Translations under genes and position numbers: made by a program
Part shown: in pieces, positions 20,552-30,020 of the stretch
Layout of the letters: the number at the start of each line of letters is the position of its first letter
Numbering within the stretch: position 1 is the stretch's first letter
Assembly: GCF_002099425.1 (NCBI RefSeq)
Contig: NW_018344254.1
Coordinates: 2,097,501 to 2,161,500 of the forward strand
From: Phascolarctos cinereus
Taxonomy: Eukaryota > Chordata > Mammalia > Diprotodontia > Phascolarctidae
Reading direction: 5' to 3'
DNA: 64,000 nt
The notes under the pieces: generated by a model
What the model saw: the letters and a program-made list of their open reading frames with translations, nothing else
Database searches by the model: none
What the model was told of the DNA's origin: nothing

Positions 20552-20884
20552 CATTCTGTGGTCAGTCCTCTAACATTCTAGATTTTCCCTGTAACATTCT
20601 AATGCTTTAAACCAATGTCAGCCTATCCCAGGCCCCTGAGGTTGCCCACTGAATGACCACTGAGTAAGGATACTCTGAATCGCCTTCAGAGGCCACCAAG
20701 AGCTGAAGGTGATTGTGTCCCTGCCTGGAAACGGCTGTGACCTGGAGCTCTGTTGGGTAAATACAGGACTATGTACACGGACAACAGTTCTCTCTCCCTT
20801 TGACCTGCAAGTAAGCAGGAAGCCATGGTCCAAACTGGCCAGCTGGGTCCTGGAATTGTCTGCTGGCCCAGCATGGCCTTTGTA

Positions 20885-21015
20885 GTCATGAAGTTATTTG
20901 GGTTGTGTCTGACTTTGTCAGCCCATTTGGGGTTTTCTTGGCAAAGACACTGCAGTGGTTGGCCATTTCTTTCTCAAGTCATTTTACAGATGGGGAAACT
21001 GAGGGAAACACAGGG
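20885..21015 (-). mobile_element. Marsupial SINE, RTE-type tail end
   Basis: GTTGTGTCTGACTTTGTCAG, GGGGTTTTCTTGGCAAAGAC and CATTTTACAGATGGGGAAAC appear in antisense order. The tRNA-like head is missing. Confidence 0.78.
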
Positions 21016-21359
21016 GAGAAGGGGCAGAGACAAGGGGGGAAGGAGGCTGCAAAGGCGGCCCAGTCTCTGCACCTTTTGGCTCCTCTTGGGCTTGGGCTCT
21101 GAACAAGATGAGAGCCAGGAAGCCCAAGAACATGGGGCCACTGGTCCCATGCTACCTAGATCTTGTGGCATCGGGCCCCTGCGGCCCCAGCACCGCTCTC
21201 TAGTTAGAGGCAGCTTTACCCTGGCCTTCTTGTCTGTGAAACAACAGCAGACGGGTTAGATAATCGCCAAAGTCCCTTCTATGGCCGGGACCTTGCCAGG
21301 GGCTCTGGACTGAAGCGCCGTCCTTATAACAGAGAAATCCCTGTGGCCAGAATCGTGGG

Positions 21360-21620
21360 ATCAGATATTTAGATCTGGAAGGGACTTCAAAGGCCGTCCA
21401 GTACATTTTAAAGATGAAGAAACGATGGCCCAACGCTGCAGAGCGACCCTGCCTAACTATGCCTTCTTGGGCCTCTTGGCCAGCTCATCCTCCGTATCAA
21501 GCTTTCTAATTAGATCTAGATTCAAATACTGGCCCCGTTGTTCACTGACCAAGTGTCCTTTAAAAAAATCACTTCCTAGCCCTATGCCTCAGTTTCCTTC
21601 CCTGTAACATGGGGATGATC
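21360..21620. mobile_element. Two short MIR-like fragments
   Basis: An antisense tail lies at 21368-21430 (AGATCTGGAAGGGACTTCAA). A separate sense trace lies at about 21530-21610 (GCCTCAGTTTCCTTCCCTGT). Confidence 0.55.
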
Positions 21621-21819
21621 ATACAAAAGCAGGATGGAGCAGAGGACAGAAAGTGTGCCTTTGCAGTAAAGACCTGTCTCATACTCGCTGTGGGACCCTG
21701 GGTTAGTCACTTAATCTGCTGGTGCTTCAGATCTTCATTAGAAATGAGCATTTTCACACCTGGAATTCCTTTCACTGATGAAATTGTGGGTCCAAACTAA
21801 AACAATGAGGGTCCATGTG

Positions 21820-22060
21820 TTAAATAATGGATATTTACATAGCACTTCAAAGTTTGCAAAGGGCTTTAGATCCATCATCTCACAACAACTCGAGGAGGTG
21901 GGGGCTAGAGGTATGATCACCCCCATTTTACAGACAGCAAAACTGAGGCCCATAGCACTGACAAGGCTTGTCCGGAGTAACATAGTAAGGGAGTGTCAGA
22001 AAATGAGAAACCAGGTCTCCCCGATTCCAATCCAGCCCTCTGTCCACCACGCCATCCTGC
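21820..22060 (-). mobile_element. MIR/THER-like SINE
   Basis: TTACATAGCACTTCAAAGTT, CATTTTACAGACAGCAAAAC and a degenerate head (GATTCCAATCCAGCCCTCTG). It ends about 120 bp from exon 2 of TMEM61. Confidence 0.75.
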
Positions 22061-22181
22061 CGTGCTGAGTGCTTCCCTCCTCGATCCCACTCCTGGCTTC
22101 CCCAGAGAAATGTGCTCCCCCCCCCCCGCCCCGCCTGAGCTAGGGTCCAACTAGTCACCAGGCCCACCCCGTGCAACTGAC

Positions 22182-22561
22182 CTGTAGCTCCACTTCTGGA
22201 CAGGCTCAGCTGTGAAGTAGCTCAGGTCCCTGGGGAGACGGCTGTGGTAGTATCGAGGGGCTGCCCGGACATTGGCCTTGGCTGACCAGAGCAGGCCCCA
22301 GAGAAGGAGCATCCCCCCGACGCCGCAGCAGAAGAAGCTGACCGACCTCAGCAGGGCGCTGGGGGGTGCAGTCGTGGGGGCCGCGGTGCCAGCCAGGGGG
22401 GCTGCCTTCCCAGGGAGAGAAGCTTTCATCCCGGGGTTCAGAGAGGGCTCCATGTCCCCATCACTCCACCAGGCAAAGCAGAGTGTCCCGGTGACCAGGA
22501 CCACTGCCCCAGTGATGGTCACTCCGTAACGGAAAGATGAGGCCACCCTTCGGTCACAGGT
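22182..22561 (-). CDS. TMEM61: TMEM61 exon 2 (both membrane segments)
   Basis: This 380-nt internal exon encodes residues 3-128. On the minus strand the acceptor is a long pyrimidine tract ending TTTCTCTGTGTTCAG. The exon starts ACC TGT GAC (T-C-D, phase 0). It ends TGG AGC TAC AG before the donor GTCAGT (phase 2). Membrane segment 1 is about residues 15-34 (GVTITGAVVLVTGTLCFAWW) and segment 2 about 75-96 (SVSFFCCGVGGMLLLWGLLW). A 40-residue Pro/Ala/Gly-rich loop separates them. Human TMEM61 has nearly the same strings (VVLVAGTLCFAWWSEGD; LLRSVSFVCCGAGG), which identifies the gene. In human it is kidney-enriched and lies between DHCR24 and BSND. There is no ATG near the exon start, so translation must begin in an upstream exon. 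Confidence 0.95.
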
Positions 22562-22624
22562 CTGAACACAGAGAAACAGAGAGAAGACAGGCAATGTGAA
22601 GGACAATCTGGAAGGGTGGCGGGG

Positions 22625-22765
22625 GCCCATGGAACCGGATGAGACCTCAGGGACTATGGAGTCTAACATCCCCATTTTACAGATGAGGAAAACTGAGGTC
22701 TGGGGACATGAAGTGATTCACACAAGGTCACACACGTGGAGGCAAGATTACACACTGGCTCCAGG
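22625..22765 (-). mobile_element. MIR-like SINE
   Basis: CCCCATTTTACAGATGAGGA, then TCACACAAGGTCACACACGT. Antisense copy. Confidence 0.7.
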
Positions 22766-23099
22766 GCCAATAAAAGACATGACTGGACCGCTGGAAATCA
22801 ATCCCTCATTCACCTCTTTCTATAGGCCATTGGGCAAGACATCCCGCCCTCTCTTTGAGAACGCACACACGAATTGTGAAGACAGAATGCATGAGAAGCC
22901 ACCCAGAAGAGTATAAAGCGTGACTGTAAACGTGCAGAAAGAAGAGAATAAATCGGAGGGGGAGGGGAGGATAATGGCCTCGCGGCTCCCCAGGGGTGCC
23001 CAGGAGGCCCTGAAGGCTTTCTTTAGTGAGGCACCGAGATGGCCCAGGACCTCAGGGCCTCCGCTTCCTGCAGAGAGCCTCATCACCAGCCCTTGAGCT

Positions 23100-23315
23100 C
23101 ATCCTGAATTGTCATTCCTATTGGCACCAGCTTCCGTTGGAAGGGAGTGAAGTGGGTGTCCCAGAATCCCTGAGGAGCCTCCTGGCTGCTCTGGACCAGG
23201 ACGAGATCATCCCCCCCCCATTTTACCAAGGAAGAAACTGATGCTCCAAGAGCAGCAGGATTCAAATCCAGAACCCTCCTGACTCCAAATTTAGTCCTCT
23301 TTCCACTTTATCACA
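23100..23315 (-). mobile_element. MIR-like SINE
   Basis: CCCATTTTACCAAGGAAGAA and AGGATTCAAATCCAGAACCC mark a diverged antisense copy. Confidence 0.6.
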
Positions 23316-23324
23316 CTGCCTGTC

Positions 23325-23430
23325 ATGGTAGAGTGGACGCTCCCTGAGGGCAGGGAGTGCTCCGTTTTTGTCTTTGCATCCACAGAGCCTGGCACATAGT
23401 AAGTGCTTAATAAATGCTGATTCATTGATG
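23325..23430 (+). mobile_element. L2 3' end
   Basis: CTCCCTGAGGGCAGGGAGTG and TGGCACATAGTAAGTGCTTA form the typical terminus. Confidence 0.8.
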
Positions 23431-23516
23431 GAAGAGCAGTTGAATCAAGACGAAATATGAGAAAAGCGTAATAGTGTTGTCGAAAATAACTACAGCTGGT
23501 GTTGACTGACACAGGT

Positions 23517-23755
23517 CGCTAGGGGGAGCCATAGTGCACAGAGCGCCAGGCCCGGAGTCAGGGCGACTCATCTTCCAGAGTTCAAATCCAACCTCAGACA
23601 CTTACTGGCTGAGTGACCCTGAACAAGTCACCTACCCCTGTTTGCCTCCGTTTCCCCATCTGTAAAATGAGCTGGAAAAGGAAATGGCAAACCACTCCCC
23701 AAAACCTCCATGAAAAGTTGGACATGACCGAAAAATGACTGAACTGACACATAGT
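23517..23755 (+). mobile_element. Marsupial SINE with RTE/BovB-type tail
   Basis: Head CTAGGGGGAGCCATAGTGCA, middle GTTCAAATCCAACCTCAGAC, CORE CGTTTCCCCATCTGTAAAAT, tail GGAAATGGCAAACCACTCCC and GTTGGACATGACCGAAAAAT. Confidence 0.87.
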
Positions 23756-24149
23756 AGATGCTTAATAAATGTTCATCGATCGTAAATCTATGCTATCTCC
23801 TTTGATCACCAAGAGAGGTAGCCTTAGTTCAGTGAAAAGAGTCTGGGGACCTGGGTTCTAATCTCAGTCCAAGGTAATGCAGTAGTAGAACAAGCCTCAT
23901 CCCACCTTGGGACCTCATTTCTTCCATCTGTACAATGGGGTGAGGTGATCTCCAAGGTTGCTTCTACCTCTAAATCCTAACTTTTGTCTGACGACTTTGC
24001 TTGGCCCAAGAGGTCCCCCATTCCCGGGACCACCCTCCTTTTCGCCAAGTTTATCTTCAGCATTAGCATCTTCTCCCCTCCCAGCTTCCACAGACCTCAT
24101 ATAGGGGAGCAGCTTATCTAGAGAATAGACATTTAATAAATGTTTGTTC

Positions 24150-24305
24150 CCATGGCTTCTTAACCTTGCTGGTGTCCCGGGCCCCTGTGACCATAGTCTG
24201 AGGAAGCCTAGTGATCCTTGCTTGGAACAGTGGTTTTATGTAATTGAAGGAAATGCTAAATTTCAGTTAGAGTTTAGCAAGAAAAAAAAAAGTGTGCTTT
24301 TTTTT
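24150..24305 (+). mobile_element. Unclassified ancient repeat, copy 2
   Basis: GGCTTCTTAACCTTGCTGGT resembles copy 1 at 15490. The 3' part is A-rich here and diverged. Confidence 0.4.
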
Positions 24306-24651
24306 TTCCCCAACCAAATTCAAGGACCCAGATTCCCAGGCCTCCCTGACCTCAACAGTATAGACTGTTCGTGTGGCCAGTATCCAGCTGTAGACTTGGA
24401 TCTCAGGTTAAGAATCCCAATCCCATCCAAACTCCTTCTTTTACAGATGAGAAAAACTGAGGCCCAGAAAGGTTTAGGAACTTGCTTAAGCATGGAAGAA
24501 GCAGAACCTCCTGACCCCACACAGGCATCTCTGAAGGCCTGCTTTGCTTGTGACTGGGAGATGCTGCCACTCAGATTTCTCCCAGCTCTGCCTGTCCCTG
24601 CGTCCCTCACTGCTTTGGGACTCAGTTTCCCTTACTTGGCCAGGGACTCAC

Positions 24652-24657
24652 CTTCAT
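24652..24657 (-). CDS. TMEM61: TMEM61 exon 1, coding part (proposed micro-coding exon)
   Basis: On the minus strand GCTAGAGAATGAAG is followed by GTGAGTCCC. This gives ATG AAG and then a strong donor in phase 0, which is what exon 2 needs. Joining gives M-K-T-C-D-R-R and a 212-residue protein; human TMEM61 is about 210 and starts M-A-V-P-Q-M-C-D-G. The ATG has A at -3. A TATA-like TTTTATCTT lies about 110 bp upstream on the same strand (near 24760). The support is splice-site quality, phase, distance and final length; there is no sequence conservation to use in two codons. An alternative start exon further upstream cannot be excluded. Confidence 0.42.
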
Positions 24658-25215
24658 TCTCTAGCACTGCCCCCCTCCCCAGTAAGTTTTCAAGTCGGGA
24701 GAAACCTCCAAGATGTAAGGCACAACAAGAAAGCCCCCTCCTTGCAGGGCCCAAAAGAAGATAAAACAAAATCTAACTTTCTACTTGTAGGCCCTGAGGT
24801 TATTGGGGCCTGCCATGGGTGAGGGGATTGGCTCCCGGCTTCTTCCTCAGATTACCCCTTGTTTCTTTGCTTGAGAGAATCTCTCAGCCAAGCTGAGGAC
24901 AGAAAGCCTCCCTGCCAAGCCCCAAGACCCCAAATGTCCCAGCTTCCAGGCCTGGAATGCAATGAAAATCTGGGGCAGAGGGCAGAGCCCCACCCGATTT
25001 GCCCAGACCACACTCCCCACTTCTAAGAGAGCAGGCTGAAAAGCCCAGATCCCAGAATGCTGCCTGGCTGGGCCAGAGTCCCTGGGGGAGACTTTGGGGC
25101 TTCAGGAATGCCTTTTAACAAAGTCCAAGAGGGGAAAAGTGATTAAGAGTCAGCTAATGCCCTGGCACGGGTGAGTCACGGGCAGCTCTTTGCCACATCC
25201 TTTCCTCAGAATATG
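24658..25215 (-). promoter_or_regulatory. Candidate TMEM61 proximal promoter
   Basis: This is a block free of recognisable repeats directly upstream of the proposed exon 1, in a region otherwise dense with SINEs. It holds a TATA-like TTTTATCTT (minus strand, near 24760) and an AP-1-like TGAGTCA (about 25171). It is inferred only from position and composition. Confidence 0.25.
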
Positions 25216-25589
25216 GCATTGTCCTGAGAGTGATGGAGAAAGTCCCTCCACAGTCCCGGACCTGAACACAATGTGTGGACGTGCCTGGGGGAGGAAGGGC
25301 AACCCAGCCTGGAACACTGGGCATGCTGGGCCTCAGGATAGAGGGCACCTCGTCCCAACCTGGCTTCTTCCAGTACAGGAATCGGGACCTCTCCAAGTCC
25401 ACCCAGGTAAAGAGCAGACCCGAGATCCAAAGGCCAGCACTGCGATTGCTCCTGACTGCCCTTCCCACTGTCTACACTGCCCCTGGGCTCAGCCAATCAG
25501 GAGCTCCCTCAGCACTGGACATAGAACCAGAGCTTGGTGAGAAATATTCTTATTTCCTAGAGATAAGATAGACAAGTGATGAACAGACC

Positions 25590-25740
25590 AGACTTCTAGG
25601 ATGCCAGAGCTGGGAGGAATCTTAGAACACAGGCGAGAGCTGGTGAGAACCCTAGACCAAAGAGTGCTAGAGCTGGGAGGAACCTTAGAACACAGAAGGT
25701 GAGAGCTGGTGAGAACCCCGGACCAAAGAGTGCTATCAAA
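25590..25740 (-). repeat. 33-bp tail-type units (4 copies)
   Basis: Two unit types alternate: AGAGCTGGGAGGAACCTTAG and GAGAGCTGGTGAGAACCC. At least two units are exactly 33 bp. The A-B-A-B order suggests a 66-bp duplication. Confidence 0.8.
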
Positions 25741-26034
25741 CCCTGATCCTCTCCTGCTGCCTTTGTACCAAGCCCTTCTGCTACCTGGTGAGAATGGGCT
25801 GTCATGGGGGATGGCGAGCTCCTCTCTGGCCAAGTGTGCCAGGAACGTTCTAAGGGCCTCCCATCCTGGGGCAGCAGAAAGGGCAGGCTGGCCTAGGGGA
25901 TCTCAGCCAGGGCTCCTGCCTGACTTTGAGACCACGATTCCATGACCAGGGCACCACTGACCTTGTTCTAATCCAAAGCCATTACCCTCAGGGAAATTAA
26001 CTTATTCCCATCCATCACCAAGACTTCATCAGGC

Positions 26035-26275
26035 ACTGGGGAAACAGGTCTGGCCTCGGAACCAGAAGACCTGGTTTCGGTTCTCTGCTCCGTGACCTAG
26101 GGAGAGTTGGTACATTCTCTGAGCTAGTTTCCTGCTCTGTAAAATGGGAATAATAGCTTTTTTACCCCTGACCTTCCTGGGTTTTTGTGAGAAGCCTATG
26201 GGGCCATATACAATAAGGGGTCTATTAATAGCACAATATAGGTGTGAGCTGTGCTTAGCATCATCATCATCATGC
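26035..26275 (+). mobile_element. MIR/THER-like SINE
   Basis: Head CCAGAAGACCTGGTTTCGG, CORE GTTTCCTGCTCTGTAAAATG, tail with a (TCA)n run at 26258-26274. Confidence 0.7.
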
Positions 26276-26384
26276 AGAAGAAGGAGAAGATAGGGTTCCT
26301 GCCCTTTCAGAGCAACCCCTCTAACTGGGAAGAGGTCTGTTCCACAGGAAACAATCAAAAATGCTGGGACAGGAAGACAGGTCT

Positions 26385-26560
26385 TCCAGGACATCTGGAG
26401 GAGGCCTCAGGACAATCTCATCCAACCTCTTCATTTTACAGAGAAGGAAACTGAAGCCCAGGTGGGTGCCATAACTTCTCCAAGGTCACCAAGGAGGGGT
26501 AACCTGGGATGCAAAGCCATGACCTCTGACTCCTGGCCTTTTCAGTGGAGGGCACTGCCT
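26385..26560 (-). mobile_element. MIR-like SINE
   Basis: CTTCATTTTACAGAGAAGGA and CCAAGGTCACCAAGGAGG give an antisense copy. Confidence 0.65.
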
Positions 26561-26649
26561 GGGTGGGAGGCCCACACCTCCACCCACTGAGGAAGGGGAG
26601 AGAAAGGCAGCTGAACAGATGGGCCTGTCCAGCCATCAGGACAGTGGGG

Positions 26650-27425
26650 GAGAGAATCTGAGCTTAGAGGGACGTGTTTATGGGACAGCAAGGAGGTCAG
26701 TGTGGCTGGGTTGGAAGGCGTGGGGAGGGAGCAAAGCTAGAGAAGATGGGGAAAGTAGGAAGGCCTTACATGCCAACCAGGAGAGGGTTGATGTTTGATC
26801 TTGGAAGTGATTAGGGAACACCTGGAGTTTGACTGATTGAGAGGGGGCGGGGAGAGAGCGCGTGTGCTGGGAGTGACAGGAAACACGCCTCACCCCTGCC
26901 TTGGGAAGATCACTGTCAGCTGCACGGAGGATGACTGGAGTGAGGAGGGACCTGAGGGAAGGAGGGACCTGAGGGAAGGAGGGAGGGAGGAAGGCACAAA
27001 GGCAGTCCAGGTGAGAGGTGATGAGGGCTTGGCCTGGGGTGGTAGCTGGGTCAGTGGGGAGGAGGGGACATGGAGGAGAAGTGTTGCAAAGGTAGCCAAG
27101 CCGAAAGAGTCCGGGGGCCACCCACAGTTATAATGCAGCTGTGCCCTTGGTGAAGGTCCAGCCAAGGATATTGAGAAGGAGCGGTCAGGTGGGTAGGAGA
27201 AGAACCAAGAGAGAACATGGTGGAGAAGACCTAGAGAGATGAAGAAGGGGGTGATCAACAGCGCCCCAGGCTGCAGAGGTCGGGAAGGGGGGAGCATGAA
27301 GAAAAGGCCATTGGATCTGGCAACCAAGAGATCAGGGGTCACTTGGCAGACAGCGATTTGGGGGGAAATGACGAGGTCAGAAACCAGACTTCAAATGAGA
27401 GGTGGGAAAGTGGGGGGCCTCTTGA
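26650..27425 (-). mobile_element. L2 LINE, antisense
   Basis: Order along the plus strand: GGACAGCAAGGAGGTCAGTG, GATTAGGGAACACCTGGAGT, GGAGGATGACTGGAGTGAGG, AAGAAAAGGCCATTGGATCT. It matches the copy at 40598-42400. Some CpG-rich positions and a (GAGG)n run are present. Confidence 0.75.
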
Positions 27426-28250
27426 CTCCTGGTTTCACAGTCCAACGCTCTCTCCCCTCCCCGACACCTTTTGGTTGAGACTCTCACTCCTATGGCGTTG
27501 GCAGCAGGTGAGGCTAGTGAGATCAGAGTGGGCAGCGTACCTAGGGTAAGGTCACCAGGCCTCTGCCCCACCACCTTTCTCCACCGTCATCCTCGTGATT
27601 CTCTTTTCTCACCTGCCCCCCTCCCCAGGGTCTTCACACCCTGCCATCTCTCCCCCCCAAGCTTTCACCCCAACTCCAGGTAGGACTCTGGGGCATGGGT
27701 TATCTCCACCCCAACCCAATGCCTTCCCCTCCCCACTTAACCCCCCCAAAAAAAACCCCCAGACTCCCCTTTGTCCCAGGTAAGAGGATTCCTAAGGACA
27801 GTTCTGCATGGGGATTGGCTGCTCTTCTGGGGATTATAAACAGGCAAATTTTCCCCTCTCTGCCCTTTCCCATCAGCCCCGGGTCCACCAGAAATCCAGC
27901 TTGGACTGGAGGAGCTGAGGATGGCTGTGGGGTGGGGGTGGGGGTGGGGGTGGGGAGGACTGTTCTGTTCAGTTGTCACCTTGAGAAGAAAGTAAAGGAA
28001 GCTTTGAAGCAGAAACTAGCAAACAGGGAAACTTTGTTACTATCTGATTTAATTACATTCACATTTATATTACCAAAACTATGTAATGGAAGTGCCTGCC
28101 TCATATCATAAATAGTCCTTCCTCTGGTCTCCTTTGCATGTTTTGATGTTTGTGGTAAGAGTCGTTAAGATAAGTATACAACATAGAAATCCATTTTTTA
28201 AAAAAAGAAATGGAATATGAATCTCTCTCCCCAGCTAGCCCAAATTCCTG
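27426..28250. other. Upstream flank, mostly single copy
   Basis: C-rich sequence comes first, then a G-rich repeat (27928-27957) and an AT-rich stretch near 28000-28200. No exon or repeat was recognised. Confidence 0.4.
27928..27957 (+). repeat. (GGGGTG)n, G-quadruplex-capable
   Basis: Five G-runs of four or more bases are separated by single T. The pattern fits the G4 motif on the plus strand. Confidence 0.85.
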
Positions 28251-28440
28251 GACGGCAGAAAAGAGCCCCAGCTCTGGATTCAGAGGACATGGGTTCTAAT
28301 TCTACTACTCGGGTAAATCCCTGACTCTCTGGGCTGAAGGGCCTTGGCCAAGTCATTGAATTTCCCTGGACCTCAGCATCCTCCTCTGAAAAGGAGGGGG
28401 CTGGACTGAATGGCCTTTTGGCTCTCGAGTGAGCGACCGG
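28250..28440 (+). mobile_element. MIR-like SINE
   Basis: GGTTCTAATTCTACTACTCG, TGGCCAAGTCATTGAATTTC, then a degenerate CORE and a GGGGGCTGGACTGAATGGCC tail. Confidence 0.65.
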
Positions 28441-28589
28441 TGGTCACACACAGCTTCCTTCTTGGCGATAACTTACCCTTCTTTACTTTGCTGAGGCTGA
28501 TGAAGTTCTGTCCTCACAATGCCCCTGGGATGCAGGCAAGGTGAGGATCCTTATTGTCATTTGACATATAGAGGAAACTGAGGCCAGTG

Positions 28590-28765
28590 ACTCAGGCACT
28601 AACTCTAGTGCTGGAAGAGACCTCAGAGGCCAGCTGCCTCATTTTGCATGCGAAGAAACTGAGGCCCAGAGAAATTCACCAACTTGCCCAGGGTCACACA
28701 GTTAGTGTCTGAGGTGGGATTTGAACCCAGGCCTGTGAGCATTCTGCCATGCTGTCCCTCACCTC
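28590..28765 (-). mobile_element. MIR-like SINE
   Basis: AGAGACCTCAGAGGCCAGCT, GAAGAAACTGAGGCCCAGAG and GATTTGAACCCAGGCCTGTG. It is well preserved in antisense. Confidence 0.8.
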
Positions 28766-28769
28766 TGAT

Positions 28770-29390
28770 CTATAGTTCTATAAAACTGTCAGTGTTTCTG
28801 GATTCAGAGGGCCACTATTCCCTATAGCAGGCTCCCCGGGATACAATTAATCAAGCCTGAGGACAAATCACCTCCAGAGTCCCAGTTCCAAGCCTTACTG
28901 TTATCTCCATCCTTGTCTCTGCCCCCTTACCTAAGCCATGCTGGTTTTAAACCCAAGAGAGATAGGGTTGCAGGAAGGATTCAAGAGCATAGGGGAATTT
29001 ATACTTATCAAGGGACCAACCATGGCTAGTCCAGGAAGGCTGTGCTGGGGCAGGAGTTCAAAGAAGCCTTCTTCCTGGGCTGGGAGCAGGACCACAATCA
29101 CGTCTCCATCAGAGGCACCTGAAGAGGAGAAAGAAGTTCAGGATGGACCAGATGCCTGTAACAGGAACCAAGTGTTTGGGGGCTGTCTGTATTCCAGGAC
29201 TGCCTGGTTCCCACCGTTCATCATCCATCCCATCTACCCCCAGAGGAGAAGCCAGGTCCCCGGGAGTCCTCCACCCTAGCTCTAAAGCGGGCTTTTGGAT
29301 GGCGTGTGGCCCATGACAGCCTCCACTTTCTCCCAGCTTCCCTTCTCCAGCTCACACACTCAAATGGTCATGGTTGGGACACAACAGGTC
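28770..29390. other. Upstream flank, no element recognised
   Basis: It appears single copy. The short plus-strand frame at 28938-29279 has no recognisable domain. Confidence 0.35.
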
Positions 29391-29394
29391 AACA

Positions 29395-29900
29395 CTGAGA
29401 AGAATATTAGAACAGAGGGTGAAAGCTGGAAGCTACAATAGAATCCAGAACTCCAGAGTTGGGAAATACTTTAGAATACAGAGCATCACAGCTGGGAGGA
29501 AATTTTGAACATGAAGGTTACAAAGCAGGTCACAGATTACCGAAGTTGATCACAGAATGTCAGAACTGAGGGAGATGCTAGTCACAGGGACACAGATTTA
29601 GGTCTGGAAGAACCCTCAGACTTGGAATTTGAACCCAGGACTTCTGACTCGGGAGCCAGTACGCTTCCCATTGTAAGAGCCATTGAGGGGAGAGGAAGGA
29701 AGGAGTCTTAGAATGCAGAGGGAAGAGGGGCTTGGGATATAGAGAGTCAGGGAGGTGTCTTAGAACCTGGAGAGTCAGCTGTGGGAAGGAAGGAGCTTTT
29801 GGAACCTAGAGAGTCAGAGCTGGGGGTGGGGAGAGAATAGAGGGGAAGGAGAGTCACAGAACCGAGGGTCCAAGGGGGCGGTGTATTAGAACACGGATGA
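29395..29900 (-). repeat. Degenerate 33-bp tail units leading into a SINE body
   Basis: Repeated TTAGAACA/TTGGAACC-spaced segments begin GAACTCCAGAGTTGGGAA, GAGCATCACAGCTGGGAGG and GAGAGTCAGAGCTGGGGG. Some are 33 bp, others have drifted. The array runs directly into an antisense MIR-like body (29900-30020), as expected if the units are an expanded SINE 3' tail. Confidence 0.65.
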
Positions 29901-30020
29901 GGAGGACCTAAAACTGGGAGGAACCTTAATGACCAGTAGTCCAACCCATCTCTGTGGCGTACATCTCTTCTCTGCCCTACCTTCGCCCCATTTTACAGAA
30001 GAGGAAACAGAGGCACGAAG
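29880..30020 (-). mobile_element. MIR-like SINE body
   Basis: CTGGGAGGAACCTTAATGAC, then CCATTTTACAGAAGAGGAAA. It abuts the 33-bp units on its left. Confidence 0.65.

Larger units (their letters stand above)
9344..22181 (-). other. TMEM61: TMEM61 intron 2 (12.8 kb)
   Basis: The donor AG|GTCAGT lies at 22181-22176 and the acceptor TTTCTTAG at 9344 (minus strand). The intron is filled with SINEs, CR1/L3, nested L2 and 33-bp repeats, each listed separately. No additional conserved exon was recognised. Confidence 0.88.
22562..24651 (-). other. TMEM61: TMEM61 intron 1 (provisional)
   Basis: The acceptor side is firm (CAG at 22564-22562). The donor side depends on the proposed exon 1. It carries MIR-like pieces (22600-22760, 23100-23310), a SINE (23517-23755) and an L2 end (23325-23430). 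Confidence 0.45.

Noticed and set aside
20105-20554. 149-residue minus frame with an 11-residue repeat
   Set aside because: It stays open only because the 33-bp unit is a multiple of three. It sits inside an intron with no splice or start context.
24144-24764. 206-residue plus frame
   Set aside because: It crosses an old repeat, an A-run and a SINE fragment. No domain, and it lies opposite the proposed TMEM61 exon 1.
27604-27640. Another start-plus-donor candidate for TMEM61 (ATG GCA GGG then GTGAGA, minus strand)
   Set aside because: It would leave phase 2 at the junction, which does not fit exon 2.
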